Source of the DNA: Aradus depressus
Lineage: Eukaryota; Arthropoda; Insecta; Hemiptera; Aradidae
Direction: 5' to 3'
NCBI GenBank assembly: GCA_963662175.1
Contig: OY759227.1
Location: 9,022,501-9,086,500, forward strand
Length of the DNA stretch: 64,000 nt
The translations under genes were made by a program, and so were the position numbers. The notes under the pieces are model-generated. The model had not been told where the DNA came from. It was given only the letters and a program-made list of their open reading frames with translations, and made no database searches. Of this stretch, positions 9,975 to 22,086 are shown in pieces. Position 1 is the first letter of the stretch. Each line of letters opens with the position of its first letter.

Positions 9975-11125
9975 TGTTGTGCAGCCTATTAACACACATA
10001 CCTTTATTGTATATGCATTCTCCCATAAGTGGATTTGTGCAGTCATTTCTAACATACATACCACTATTATTTTTTGCATTTTCCCATAAGCGGATTTGTG
10101 CAGTCTTTTCTAACACATATACCACTATTATTTTTTTGCATTTTCCCATAAGCGGATTTGTGCAGTCTTTTCTAACACACATACCACCATTATTTTGCAT
10201 TTTCCCATAAGCGGAATTGTGCAGTCTTTTCTAACATATATACAACTATTATTTTGCATTTTCCCATAAGCGGATTTGTGCAGTCTTTTCTAACATATAT
10301 ACCACCATTATTTGGCATTTTCCCATAAGCGGATTTGTGCAGTCTTTTGTAACATACCTATCACTATTATTTATGCATTTTCCCATAAGCGGATTTGTGC
10401 AGTCAGTTCTAACATATATACCACCATTATTTTGCATTTTCCCGTAAGCGGATTTGTGCAGCCATTTTTTTTTAACACAATACCACTATTATTTTTGCAT
10501 TTTCCCATAAGCGGATTTATGCAGCCTTTCTAACATACTTATCACTAGTATTTTTTTTTGCATTTTCCCATAAGTGGATTTGTGCAGTCTTTTCTAACAT
10601 ATATACCACCATTATTTGGCATTTTCCCATAAGCGGATTTATGCAGCCTTTCTAACATACTTATCACTAGTATTTTTTTTTGCATTTTCCCATAAGTGGA
10701 TTTGTGCAGTCTTTTCTAACATATATACCACCATTATTTGGCATTTTCCCATAAGCGGATTTATGTAGCCTTTCTAACATACTTATCACTAGTATTTTTT
10801 TTTGCATTTTCCCATAAGTGGATTTGTGCAGTCATTATTAACACACATACCATTATTATTTAAGCATTTTCCCATAAGCGGATTTGTGCAGTCTTCTCTA
10901 ACATATATACAACTATTATTTTGCATTTTCCCATAAGCGGATTTGTGCAGTCTTTTCTAACATATATACAACTATTATTTTGCATTTTCCCATAAGCGGA
11001 TTTGTGCAGTCTTTTCTAACATACATACCACTATTATTTTTGCATTTTCCCATAAGTGGATTTGTGTAGCCATTTCTAACATACCTATCACTATTATTTA
11101 TGCATTGGCATTGACCCATAAGTTG
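9975..11125. repeat. Minisatellite, ~19 units of about 58-63 bp
   Basis: Head-to-tail units built around ttttcccataagcggatt, then gtgcagtcttttctaacata and an accattatttttgcatt linker. The core cccataag recurs near 10022, 10083, 10146, 10205, 10263, 10321, 10381, 10503, 10568, 10627, 10690, 10749, 10812, 10871, 10930, 10989, 11049 and 11110, with a cccgtaag variant near 10440. A two-unit higher-order pattern is visible at 10500-10820. It lies inside the LTR-type element and carries no gene; short ORFs on both strands merely reflect the repeats. Confidence 0.9.
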
Positions 11126-12354
11126 GTTTCTTACATCAGTACATTTATCTTTATTATACATATATGTAAGACCGTAGGAAGTGGAAGATTAGTAGATTTG
11201 CTGGCAAGTATTTTTTTAGTTTTTTTTTTGGGTAAAGAGAGTGAAGGGATAGGATTATTCGCAGGAAGAATTAAGAATTTTATAAATAGTTTCATCTAGA
11301 TATGTTTTGTTTAAGAAAAGGGGATGTAATATGATTAATAATAAAATAATTAGAATACATGGGGATAATTTTTTCTTTGAGACTTACAAGACGTTACTGA
11401 AAACTTAGATATTGAGGAAGTTATTTGGAAGTTAGAGCTATTAGAGAATATATAGCTAGATATTTATATTTTTTTGTGAGATAGCCTACCCAAGGAAGGG
11501 AGGATCCACATTTTCTGCGACGATATATGAGAATTATAATCTACGATGATATAAGAAGTTATTAGGGATTTTTTTTTGAGATTAAGAAGTTGAAGTTTTT
11601 CTTTTTGAGCTATAGGAGGAGTTAGGGAATGGGCGAAGGCCTAGGTAACGTCGAAATAATGGGATAAGGAATATTTATACTTTGTAGGGGGGAATTTTGT
11701 AACTTGAGAAGTTGACATAGGAAGTTGAATTTTATTTGAATCAAAGATATGTGAAGAATATTTAGAAAATGAAGATGAGGGATGATGAACTGAATTTCGA
11801 AAGGCAACCCAATTATTATTTTTTTATTTATGATTTGAAGTAGAATATAAATTTTTTTTTTTGAGATTAAGATAGAAAGAAAGATGGAAAGTAAGAAAAG
11901 ATATTAAGTGGTGAAGCGGCAATATTATAATTAAATATAAATTTTGTTTGTTTTGGTACATATGTCCAAAGGATATTAATTACAGTAAAGCTTGCATTTA
12001 GGTAATAATATGTTCAATATTTTTTTTATATATGAAATTTAAAAGACAATTTTATTTGTCTTCCGCTCGTCCAAATTGTAAAGGACAGAGCACAGTATAA
12101 TTAGTTGTAAGGAAATTTTTTTGTGAATGTAAAATTTTTTTTTTGAATGACGGTGAATGGTGAAAAATGAAGTGACAAGTGCGAGATGAATTTTTTTTTT
12201 GGGGTTGTTGTGAGTGATAGAGACACCCGAAAGTGCCGGTTCACGACGACCGAACGGAGAAGGACTAAGAGCAGACTCATGAAGAAGGGACCTGTTGAAC
12301 AAAAACCGTGTTTCCAGAGACACAATTTTTGCTCTGAAAAGTGGAAGAAGGCAA
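11126..12354 (+). other. 3' internal region of the long-repeat element, ending in a purine tract
   Basis: Non-coding, AT-rich. The part from about 11560 to 12354 matches 56850-57613, which precedes another copy of the long repeat: both contain ggcctaggtaacgtcgaaat and end in a purine-rich run (gtggaagaaggcaa here, ctaggagaaggtaaa there) directly before the TG of the repeat. That is the position and composition of a polypurine tract priming plus-strand synthesis at a 3' LTR. Confidence 0.55.
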
Positions 12355-14021
12355 TGTAATATAAACAAGCCCGTTGCCAAGGCAACGGATTTAGAAGCCA
12401 CTATATATATATTTTTTAAACCAATTTAGAAAAGGACAAAGAAAATAAGAAGAAAGAAACCTAAGGATGAAGAAAATAAAATAGAAAATCAACAGGAAGA
12501 AAGTAAGAATAACTTTAAAAGGAAGAAAAGGTGGCTGTAGGCCTAACCTTACAGTTATCAACCAACATTTTCTACATCAATTACCAGATCCACCGACTTT
12601 AAAATGAAACCAAATTTTCAGAAAGGACTATTTTAACACCCAGGAACAAAATGAAACAGCTAAAAGAAGAAGGAATGAAGAAAATTTCAGGAAATTATAA
12701 GCAAAATTAAGAAAAGGTCAATAATTAAAAAACGAGTCGGTAGAAGGTTGTGAAAAGTTTTAGGAAAAGACAGTTGATTATTAAGAAGAATTTGAAAAAG
12801 GAAAAGAAGAGAAAAACTACCCACATCAGATGGAAAAGCCAGCTCAAAATTTCAAAAAGGAAGCAAGTTCCAAAAATGATCCAATTATAGAGGACGGATC
12901 CAATCCAAAGCAGTATAAATGATCTGAAGGTGTATATCACAAAATTAAATGCTATTTTCGAGAAATGAAGGAGTCAAAATTAAAAAGAAAAGTTACAGAA
13001 AATTAAGATGACAATTTAGAAGAAAGAAGAAACGGAAGAAAGGAGAGAAAACACCAAAAAATATTAATATTTAGAAGTAAAACAAGAGACAACAGGAAAA
13101 AGAAACTCGAATTTGCTACCCATAATTCCGTGCGGAGGCAGTTTAGTGAGTCTACGCTGGGTTCTGGTAGAGGTGGAACCGGTGAGAGACTAGTCTCTAA
13201 TTTTTTTAGACAAAATGTGTAAAAAGTTGTGAGTGACAATTGAAAGTGAGTGAAAGTGACCGGTAAAGGGTTGAAGGGATGTGGAGAAAGTGTGGACTCC
13301 AAAATTTGTGTTAAAAAAAAGTAAAGTAAATTGTTTATAAGTTCAAGGGTGACGTCACCAGGTAATATCCATTTTGTATATAATTTTCAATATGGCCACT
13401 TTAATTTTCAAATTTATAAATTTTTTCTTAGTAAAGCCAGATTATTTATAAACATGTTTTAATTTCCCCATGTCTCTCTCAATGAAATTCAAATTTCAAA
13501 ACCCATAGGCCTTGCGAATCAACACCTTTGAGATAAGCGCCAATCGTTATCGGGACATAATATTTAATAATCTTAATTTTCAGAATCACACCGGGAGACT
13601 TTTGGATTGGTGCGAGTAACGTAGTTTGAAAATTTTACAGAGTTATTTATAACATATGTTTTTAATTTTTTTAAGAGCTTCACTCAACCATATGGTAGAT
13701 TATTTTATTTTTGAAATTATAGATTTAATTAACTTAAATTTTTTTTTATTATTCAAAATTTTATTCATTTTTTTAATTTATTGTGAAATCCATCAAGTCA
13801 ATAACAGACATAAAAACCTTTCATTATGGCATATCTCTTGTGTGGAAATTAAATTCAATTTTTTTATATACTCAAAGTAATATAACTATAGTAACCTCAT
13901 TTAAAACAAAGAAAACCTCTCATTATGGCATATCCCTTGTGTGGAAATTAAATTAAATTTTTTTATATACTCAAAGTAATATAACTATAGTAACCTCAAT
14001 TTAAAACAATAAAAACCTTTC
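12355..14021 (+). repeat. Long direct repeat, copy 2 (probable 3' LTR, 1667 bp)
   Basis: Same length, orientation and nearly the same sequence as 5572-7238. Differences seen by eye include positions near 12562, 12625, 13515, 13768, 13918 and 13953. It is preceded by a purine tract and followed without a gap by a truncated integrase gene rather than by ordinary flanking DNA. Confidence 0.65.
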
Positions 14022-15071
14022 AAAATAGAGAGTTGGCGGAGAAGTTAATAGAATTTACGCATAATAAATACGCTCACATTGGGGTAAGAAAAACATATGA
14101 TGTACTAAATGCGGATTTCTACATTCCAGGATTGTTGACGTTAGTAAAAAATTATGTGATGTCATGTCTTTTATGCAAAAAAACCAAATATTTAAATTAT
14201 CGCCTATCCGAGGGAACTTATTGTGTCGAAGCGGAGGAGCCGTTGGCATGTCTATCGGTAGATTTTCTTGGCCCTTTATCGGAAACCGAAAACAATAACA
14301 GATATATTTTAACCTGTCTGGATATTTTTACAAAATATGTCAAAATATACCCGATACCAAAAGCTAATGCGAAGTATGCCATACATTCTATCGTAAATAA
14401 ATATATCCCGACCGTAGGTAAGCCGAAAAGAATTCTATCGGATAACGGAACCCAATTCAGTTCATTTAAGTGGATGAGTACGTTCAAAAAACTTAATATT
14501 ATCTTAAGCAAAACCTCTATTCGACATCCACAAGCGAATCCAGTCGAAAGAACACACGGCACGATACTAAAGTTTTATAGGGTACTAATAAAAAATAAAC
14601 ATGATTGTTGGGATAATCTAACTCATAAAATCGAAACATGTATAAATGAAGTAGTTAGTGAGACGACACGGTTCTCTCCACATGAACTTATGTTTAAAAC
14701 CAAACCAACTCGTATTTGGATAAAATGGATGGGGTTGACCGGAAAGGAGATCAATGTAGATTCCGAGGGGTATAATTTTCATTTGTTTTTGGCTAAGAAA
14801 AATACGAAAAAAAAACATGAAAAGCAAATAGAAAGGCTGAACAACAAGATAAAAACCAAAATGAAATTAACGGTAGGGTCTCGTGTTTTAATAAAATCGC
14901 TACGGGTATCTGATAAAAAAAAATAAAATCTTTGCTAAATTTATGTCGGTTTACGAAGGGCCGTATGAGATTTTAAAATGTTATGACAATGGATCGTATT
15001 TGGTAGGCAACATAAATAATAACAAAGTAAAAGGGACCTACAACATAAGTGATATGAGGACTGTAGATTAG
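14022..15071 (+). pseudogene. LTR-retrotransposon integrase, 5'-truncated, with one frameshift
   Basis: Integrase of a Ty3/gypsy-like element. The zinc-binding N-domain is present (H-x3-H in HNKYAHIG, later CLLCKKTK). The catalytic D, D and E appear in SVDFLGP, LSDNGTQFSS and ANPVERTHGTI, so the active-site triad is intact. The long frame runs to 14926; at an A-run near 14915 the frame shifts and the C-terminal module continues (SVYEGPYEILKCYDNGSYL, then a stop at 15069-15071), resembling the GPY/F module. The 5' side is cut exactly at the end of the long repeat, so protease, RT and RNase H are missing. It may belong to the same element as the Gag-like ORF or to an older element. Confidence 0.75.
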
Positions 15072-15827
15072 ATCACTTAGTAATTAGAGAATCAGGGGTA
15101 CTTGGTGGCCAGTACAAAATGATGTTTCTTGCATGACTTTAATGCATGTGGTAAATAATAATAAAAAAATAAAATTAAAAAAAAAAAAAACAATCGAAAG
15201 TTATCTGTTTAAAGGGACGTGGTGTTGTGTCCGAGAGGATTAGGGGCCGGTCTTACAGAATTAGAGAAGCCCTGCTGACCCATATCACAATATGTGACCT
15301 GGGAAGCTAGCGGAAATGGTCAGATAGATTAGGTGTCGGTAAGGCAGCATGAGAGGTTGGGACCTGACTAAAAGGTATAGCTGTGGAGAGGGGAGAAACT
15401 AGGCATTTAAACTGCGGTAATCGAGCTTTCGTATCTATTTGTTTTGTTAAGGACATATAACATTATGTGACTTGTCTGTCTTTGCTATTGCAATTTTTTT
15501 TTTTGATCAAGTATGACCTCTAATATGTTCAAATCATGAGAGACCTTGCTCCATGTGTATGTGTGGGTCGGCTTGTCTGGGTCATATAAGCCTCGCTTGA
15601 TCATATGTTTTTTTTCTTCTTAATTTATGAAATTGAATTTGTTTTTTTTATGCATGTTCTTACATTTTATTGTTATATAGAAATTGTGAAAAAGAAAAAA
15701 AAAGTCATTAGCTATGGATTATTTATTAGGAAATATGTGATATTGTTAAAAAAAATATATTTGTATAAATATTAATTAAATAAAAAAAAAAAAAACATTG
15801 TTTGCTAGTTACTGTATTATTAATAAA
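15072..15827. other. AT-rich region after the integrase, no gene recognised
   Basis: Contains several A-runs and a moderately GC-rich patch at 15210-15470 (gtgttgtgtccgagaggatt onward) that could be part of an LTR or UTR. No coding signal was found. Confidence 0.5.
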
Positions 15828-16380
15828 AAAAAATAACATAGGGTACTCTTTTAAATAATCTCAGGGTTCTATTTAATTATATTTTCGTGAATTCTTTTAA
15901 GGAGCAGGTAGACATGCCAGACACAGAATCTTTCACTCTACATTATTTTTTTCTCGAGTTAAATCTATTATATCTCTATCAAGTTCCCCCTCCATGGACA
16001 CTCCCTCAACTATCACATTATTCGCGTCGGCCATCTTGAATCAGAATTTTTCCAAACTTATACAAACTTAATTTATAAATGAAATATACCAAATTAACAA
16101 TCGCCTTTCTGCGTCTTATATGTCTACCATCCTTGCCCTTCTGTGTAAACAAAATTTTAACCAGATAATTAACATAAAAAAAATTTCACATATGAAATTT
16201 AAAGCACATGGAAAAATTATTCTTAAATTCTTTTAAAACTGTTTTTCTTCTATATTAATTACTTTTTAAATGCTTTTTGCCTTTTGCCACACAAGTTGGG
16301 CGACAAATGAAACAACCAACATAGGGTACTCTTTTAAATAATCTCAGGGTTCTATTTAATTATATTTTCGTGAATTCTTT
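15828..16380 (-). repeat. Rearranged duplicate of the 5' leader and gag start of the minus-strand LTR-type element
   Basis: 15935-16380 matches 22617-23064 almost base for base (gag start through the leader), and 15828-15934 matches 23002-23097 and again 16320-16380. The order differs between the two sites, so a leader piece has been duplicated and joined to the left long terminal repeat. The gag reading here begins MADANNVIVEGVSMEGE on the minus strand but is cut after about 45 codons. Confidence 0.75.
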
Positions 16381-16800
16381 TACATTCGGTCAAAAGACCG
16401 GAGTAGGGCACTAGTGCGGAGACCACTCTCTCACTCTCTCTTCACTACTCTCTTGGATTCCTCACCAGTTTTTTTCTCCTCTCTCCAATCTATCACACCG
16501 TGGACACAATTCATTATATTATATTGTTTTTTTTTTTTTATGCCCTTTTATTTTAAACAATATTTAATTGTTATTTAAATTTATATAACAATTTTTCCTA
16601 GACTATAATTATTAATTATAGAAACATTAATACTTATTCATTAAAAAAAACACGCATAGCATATTCTCTTTCCCGCCTAAATATTCAAATTTGAAATTCT
16701 TTAACTTACTCATTAAGTTATAGTTATTTCTTTTTATTTTACTTTACTTTACCCATTTTCCTGGGTGTCCATCATGTGGCAGGTGACTCGAACCGTCACA
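16381..16800 (-). repeat. Direct repeat (probable 3' LTR), left copy
   Basis: Plus-strand ends tacattcggtcaaaagacc and ctcgaaccgtcaca. It matches 23728-24148 over 420 bp with few changes. On the minus strand the repeat starts TGTGAC, and the sequence just inside it is AGCAGAAGAGTA, a weak candidate polypurine tract. The end away from the element is not canonical and no target duplication was found. Confidence 0.65.
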
Positions 16801-17797
16801 TACTCTTCTGCTATGGTTAAAAAAAAATATACTATACAATATATATATATTTTTTTACATAATAATCTGTTCATATCTCCAACTAACATAATTTACACTT
16901 TGTATGGCCTTTTATCTAACTGTATAACCATTTCATACATACATTTTTTTTTTATATTAAAATAACAAACTAGTAATACTATTTACATGTATCTGATAGC
17001 TAAACACCATATAATACAATATTTTTTAAAATTCATCCTATTTAAAGTTACTATCACAGACAAGAAACAACGACTATCATACGTAATATAAACAAGAAAA
17101 AAAAACTCCATCAATATTGATTTATTTATTTATTATTATTATTTTTTTTTTTTAAATACTTCTGAGGGTAACTTTTCACTTTCCAATACTATACAAAAAT
17201 GGTAAAAAGACAATTATATCTACTATTATGTTTACCTTAGGCTAGATTATGTATTATATTAATTTTTCTTTTATTATTATTAACTAAATCAGGACGACGC
17301 TGTTTCCTTACTACAACAATTACCTTATTTTATTTTTTTATTTTTTCTTCTATCCATCACTTCTCTCTTCTACATAAACCAATACACATCCAAAAAATCC
17401 AACAATACTCAACTTTTTCCATACAATATACCAACTATCCTAACTATAATATAAATTTATTAAATAATCTCCCTGGCATCTTAACCATCATGATCTCCTT
17501 GGATCTTCGCCTACTACCATAAAGTACTCATAATCCAATTCCTTCCCACCTATAGGCTAAGCCTAAAAATTTTTAATATTCATTCTTTAATCCTTCCTTC
17601 TATTTAAAAGTACAATTCCCTCTCTCCTTTCAATTATCTATTTTTTTCTTATTTACTTCCTTCATTACAATATTTATTTATTATTTAATATTCCATTTAC
17701 CAATATCAATGCTACTTTTCTCAATTCGTCTATTTATTTCCATCATTTCTACAACAACTAGACATAACTCAGATAATTATTTATATTTTCAGTTCCT
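16801..17797. other. AT-rich internal sequence, no gene seen
   Basis: Internal region of the minus-strand LTR-type element, left of the RTE insertion. Homopolymer-rich, with no motif of protease, RT or integrase in any frame; the pol gene has been lost. Confidence 0.5.
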
Positions 17798-20549
17798 TTT
17801 ACTTTACTTTACTTTTACTTTCCCTGGCGCTATGGTCCTTGTAGAACCTGGGCCTCCGCAACAATCTTCCGCCATTCTACTCTATCCTCGGCCTCCCGTC
17901 TCCATCTTCTCACACCCATCGTTCTGAGGTCGTCCTCCACGTCCTCCAGCCAACGTAAGCGGGGTCTACCTCTTCTTCTTTGTCCTCCCGGGTGTCCCTC
18001 CAGTATCCTCCTCGGCAATCTATCTGGTTGCATCCTCTGTAAATGCCCCAGCCATCGGAGCCGTCCCGGCTTCACTAAGGCCACCAGGTCCGGGCTCTTG
18101 TACAGGTCCCTCAGCTCCCCATTGGTCCGTATCCTCCATCTATCCCCCTCTGGAGTAGAGCCGTATATCTTTCTCAATACCTTCCTCTCCCACGTATTGA
18201 GTAAGACTTCGTCCCTCCTAGTCAGGACCCAGGTTTCACTCGCATATGTGACGACCGGTCTCAGGACTGTTTTATAGATTGTTATTTTGGCGTCTCGGGA
18301 CACAGTCCTCGATCCGAGCACCTTCTGCAGTGACCGGTAGCATCTATTCCCGGCCGTTATCCTCGCTTTGATGTCTTCTTTAACGTCGTTTCTTTCCGTG
18401 ACAACGGCCCCCAGGTACTTGAAGCTATCCACCCGGTCAAACCTGCAACCTCCAAGTACGAGTTCCTTCTGTTTGACTTCTTTCCTCGTGGTTCTCATGT
18501 ACTTGGTTTTGCCCTCGTTGACAAGAAGACCAAGCTTCCTGGACTCCTCGTCACATTCCTGGAACGCCCCCGCCAATGCAGCTTTCGTTCGTCCGGTTAT
18601 GACCACGTCGTCCGCATATGCGAGATGCTGACTGAGCCTGTTATATATATTGCCATCAGGATTCGTACGGATGCCCCCAATAGCTTTCTCCAGTGTTATA
18701 TTGAAGAGTAAGGGGGATAATGGGTCGCCCTGTCTCAGACCCTGCCTGACCTCAAAGCTTTCAGAGATCGCGTTCTGGACCTTGACCTTTCCACAAGTGT
18801 GCGTCAACGTCATCCTTGCCAGCCTTATCAATTTTGGGGGGAAGCCAAACCCATACATGTTTTGTAGGAGTTGTTCTCTATCTACACTGTCGTAGGCTTG
18901 CTTGTAGTCGATGAAGAGGTGGTGCAGGTCGACATCATTTTCGTAACATTTTTCCAGCATTGTCCTCAGCGTCGAAATATGGACTATCGTCGATCTTCCC
19001 AGCCTGAACCCACATTGGTATTCACCAACCACCTCTTCAGCCCGTCTCGTTAGCCTCTTCAGGAGGAGTATAGAGAATATCTTGTAGGTGGCGTCCAGAA
19101 GTGCGATGCCCCGGTAGTTTCCACAGTCCAGCTTGTCTCCTTTTTTGTGGATCGGACTGATCAACGCAGTGGACCACTCCCTCGGCATTTCCTCTGTCAT
19201 CCAGACGTCATAAACGAGCCGGTACACCTCCCTCGTTATTTCGTCCCCTCCAAATTTGAGCAGCTCCGCTGGGATTCCGTCTTCTCCTGGCGTCTTATTA
19301 TTTTTGAGGGATGCGAGAACTTCCGCTACTTCTTCCAATTCCGGCGGCTCCTGAACTTCTTCTTCTTCCAGCTCTGCGCCACCACCTATGGTCGGCCTAC
19401 TGGCTTCTGCGCGATCATAGCTAGGATTCAGAAGATCGCTAAAGTATCTGGTCCATCTGTCCTTGATACGTTGTTGGTCTCCTAGCAGATCCCCTTGTTC
19501 ATCCCTGCAGAAGTTCATACTTGGTTTGAACCCCTCTTTTATTCCCTTCAGCTGCTGGTAGAACTTCCTGCTCTTAAATCCTTCATAAGCTTCAAGTAGG
19601 GTTCTGAGCTTTCTTTTTTTTTTTTTTTTTTTTCTGCGTCCCTTTTCTTCCCTCTGCACACCTGTTTTGCTTTTTTCCGCAGGGCCCTGTATGCTTCAGT
19701 GTTGGCCCGTGTACATCTCTGGAGCATCTTCAGTCTGGCAATTTTCCTTTCTTCTATTGCCCTTTCGCATTCCTCATCGAACCAGTCTCTGTGGTTCCTT
19801 CCTCTTTCTGAACCAAGCACCTCCTCCGCAGCCGATGTCAGAGTCCTTTTTACTCTCTCCCATCGTTCTTGTACGGTAGCTTCTTGTAGTATGTCGCCTT
19901 CTAGTTTTTCCCTGATTTTTTCCTGGTAGGCCTGACTTTTTACTGGACATTTCAACGCTTCAACCTTAAATTTCTGCGTCCTTTCTGTTTTTCCTCTTGG
20001 CCTTACTGCCATTTTCTGCATATAAGCCGCACATACAAGAAAATGATCTGAAGCACAGTCGGCACCCCGATAGCTTCGGACGTCTTTTATATCAGTTGCG
20101 TGCCGGCTCTCTATCAGAACATGGTCTATTTGATTGCGGGTTCTCCCGTCCGGCGACACCCACGTCTCCTTGTGTATATTCTTATGCTGGAAGAAGGTGC
20201 TTGAGACTCTGAGTCCTTTCCCAGCAGCAAAGTCAACCACCCTCAGCCCATTGTCATTAGAGATGTCATGGAGGCTGTGGCACCCAATGGTGGGTCTGAG
20301 GGCCTGCTCCTTCCCGACCTTGGAGTTGAAGTCTCCCAGGACCAGCTTGACATCATATCCAGGCAGGCTGTCGTAGGTCCTCTCCAACAGATCGTAGAAC
20401 TGATCCTTTTCTTCTACGTCCTTCTCTTCTGTTGGGGCATGTACACTGACCAGGGAAAGGTTAAAGAACCTACCCTTCAGCCTCAGTGTACATATCCTTT
20501 CACTGACAGGTTTGTAGTTGAGGATGGCATGCTTTAAACCTTTCCTCAG
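17798..20549 (-). mobile_element. RTE-type non-LTR retrotransposon, 5'-truncated
   Basis: Minus-strand element with an APE-RT reading frame, a 3' end of short gtaaa/taaag units near 17800-17822 and a GC content well above its surroundings. It is bounded by a 12-bp target duplication, tttcagttcctt, at 17787-17798 and 20550-20561. The reading starts inside the endonuclease, so the 5' end is truncated, as usual for incomplete target-primed reverse transcription. Confidence 0.85.
17830..20548 (-). pseudogene. RTE endonuclease/reverse transcriptase, one frameshift at an A-run
   Basis: Read on the minus strand. The endonuclease part shows KLVLGDFNSKVG, DHVLIES and CASDHFLV, typical of the RTE clade; it is open from the truncated 5' end at about 20548, continuing upstream of the first Met at 20387. 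The RT part shows KTPGEDGIPAELLK, SPIHKKGD, YRGIALLDATYKIFS, QCGFRLGRST, FIDYKQAYDSVDR, GLRQGDPLSPLLFN and the catalytic LAYADDVVIT. A C-terminal segment with RLRWLGHLQRM follows. The two parts lie in different frames and meet in the 17-bp homopolymer at about 19615-19631, so a length change there broke the frame. The original ORF would have been about 1000 codons. Confidence 0.85.
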
Positions 20550-20561
20550 TTTCAGTTCCTT

Positions 20562-22086
20562 AAATTATGGTTATATTATTCCTTTATTTTTTTACTACTT
20601 TTATTTACACTATTTCGACTTACTTTCCCTATTGATTTACTGTACTAATTTTTATATAATGCTTTTAAGATGATATTCTTAAAAAAAATATTCTTATAAC
20701 ATTTTCCCCGTTTCACTTACATATTTTTTTTTTTATTATTATACAGAATTACGTTCAAGGTTATATTACAATATTATATACTTTTTTTTTATTATCCATA
20801 TGAGGAGATATTATTATGTTTTTTTTTTTTTTTTTTTATTATATATCCAGAAACTACTAAGCAAATTTTTTTTTTTTGTTGCTTTAAAAACCGGTTATGG
20901 GTGAGTTAAGCTCACATCGCGTAGGATTGCTGATTTTCCCATCGCAAATTTCCCATATATTTGGGTGTTACGCATAATAAACAAACCCATAAAACAATAT
21001 TTTTTTTTTTTTTTCATTATATACCAACTCACACGCATGCAAAACATATCAAAAATAGCTATCTACTATACCATATAATACAATATTTTAACTAACTCCC
21101 CCATTAACTTTAACAAACATCATTTAAATATTATTAATAAATACTTATGTTTTTTTTTATTTTAAAAAACCTTTAAAATACGAAAATATATATATATATA
21201 TTTTTTTTTTTTAGAGTGTAGAGTACACCAACATTTTTTTAATATAATTTTATTTTATTCTCCCACATATGTTTTCATATTATATTTTCTTTCCATTATA
21301 ATAAGACAGAGCACCACCCCTATAAACATTCCTAATCATTCTTAGATCTAAATTATCACTGTTATATTCCTCATAATATAACATATTCACTAAAAAGTCC
21401 ATAAAAACAACACACCATAAAAAAAAATTCATACATTAAATATACAAGATCATTGTTTACAACTCAGTTCATTCATGGTTATCATCAACCACTCTACTAG
21501 CTGTCAGATCACTTATCTATTTATCAATTACTGCCTGACATAAACTTTGCTGACGTAACAAATTTCTCATGTTCACTACTTTTATTATTTTTATTTTAGT
21601 TTTAAATTCAATTTTAATTAATCATTAGACATTAGATCATAATCCTAGACAAGCAATTTTTCGATTCCCAAAACTTTCCATCGGTTAGGCACATTTTATT
21701 TTTTTTAATTTTCTTATAATTATAATTTTGTTTAAGGATGAGCTGTTTAGAATTGCCCCAGTATTCTCTTAGTACGTTCGATATTCCAATACCCAATATC
21801 CAAATTCGAAAAATATTTCTTCTGTTCTTTTATAAACAAAACTAATTTTTTATTCCATATGCTACTCAAATTAATCCAATAATCCTATCAGTCTGTGTTC
21901 TTTCACCTAACTGGTTCATTTGAGTGTTATTTTCAGTTCTAACGTCTGTTATTGAGTTGTAGAGTCAAGTAAGTCCGTCTGTATATCTTTTATTTTATTT
22001 TCATTTTCTGACTGTATTTCATGTTTATTTTTCTCTAAATTTTCAACTTTATAAATGATTTCCCCAAAATTTTCGGTAGTAATTCG
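20562..22086. other. AT-rich internal sequence between RTE insertion and Gag-like ORF
   Basis: Very AT-rich, with long T-runs (e.g. 20821-20838, 21002-21014). No pol-type motif or RNA gene was seen. Internal part of the LTR-type element. Confidence 0.5.

Noticed and set aside
9975..11125. Regularly spaced repeats resembling a CRISPR array
   Set aside because: Units are continuous 58-63-bp tandem repeats without unique spacers, in eukaryotic transposon DNA.
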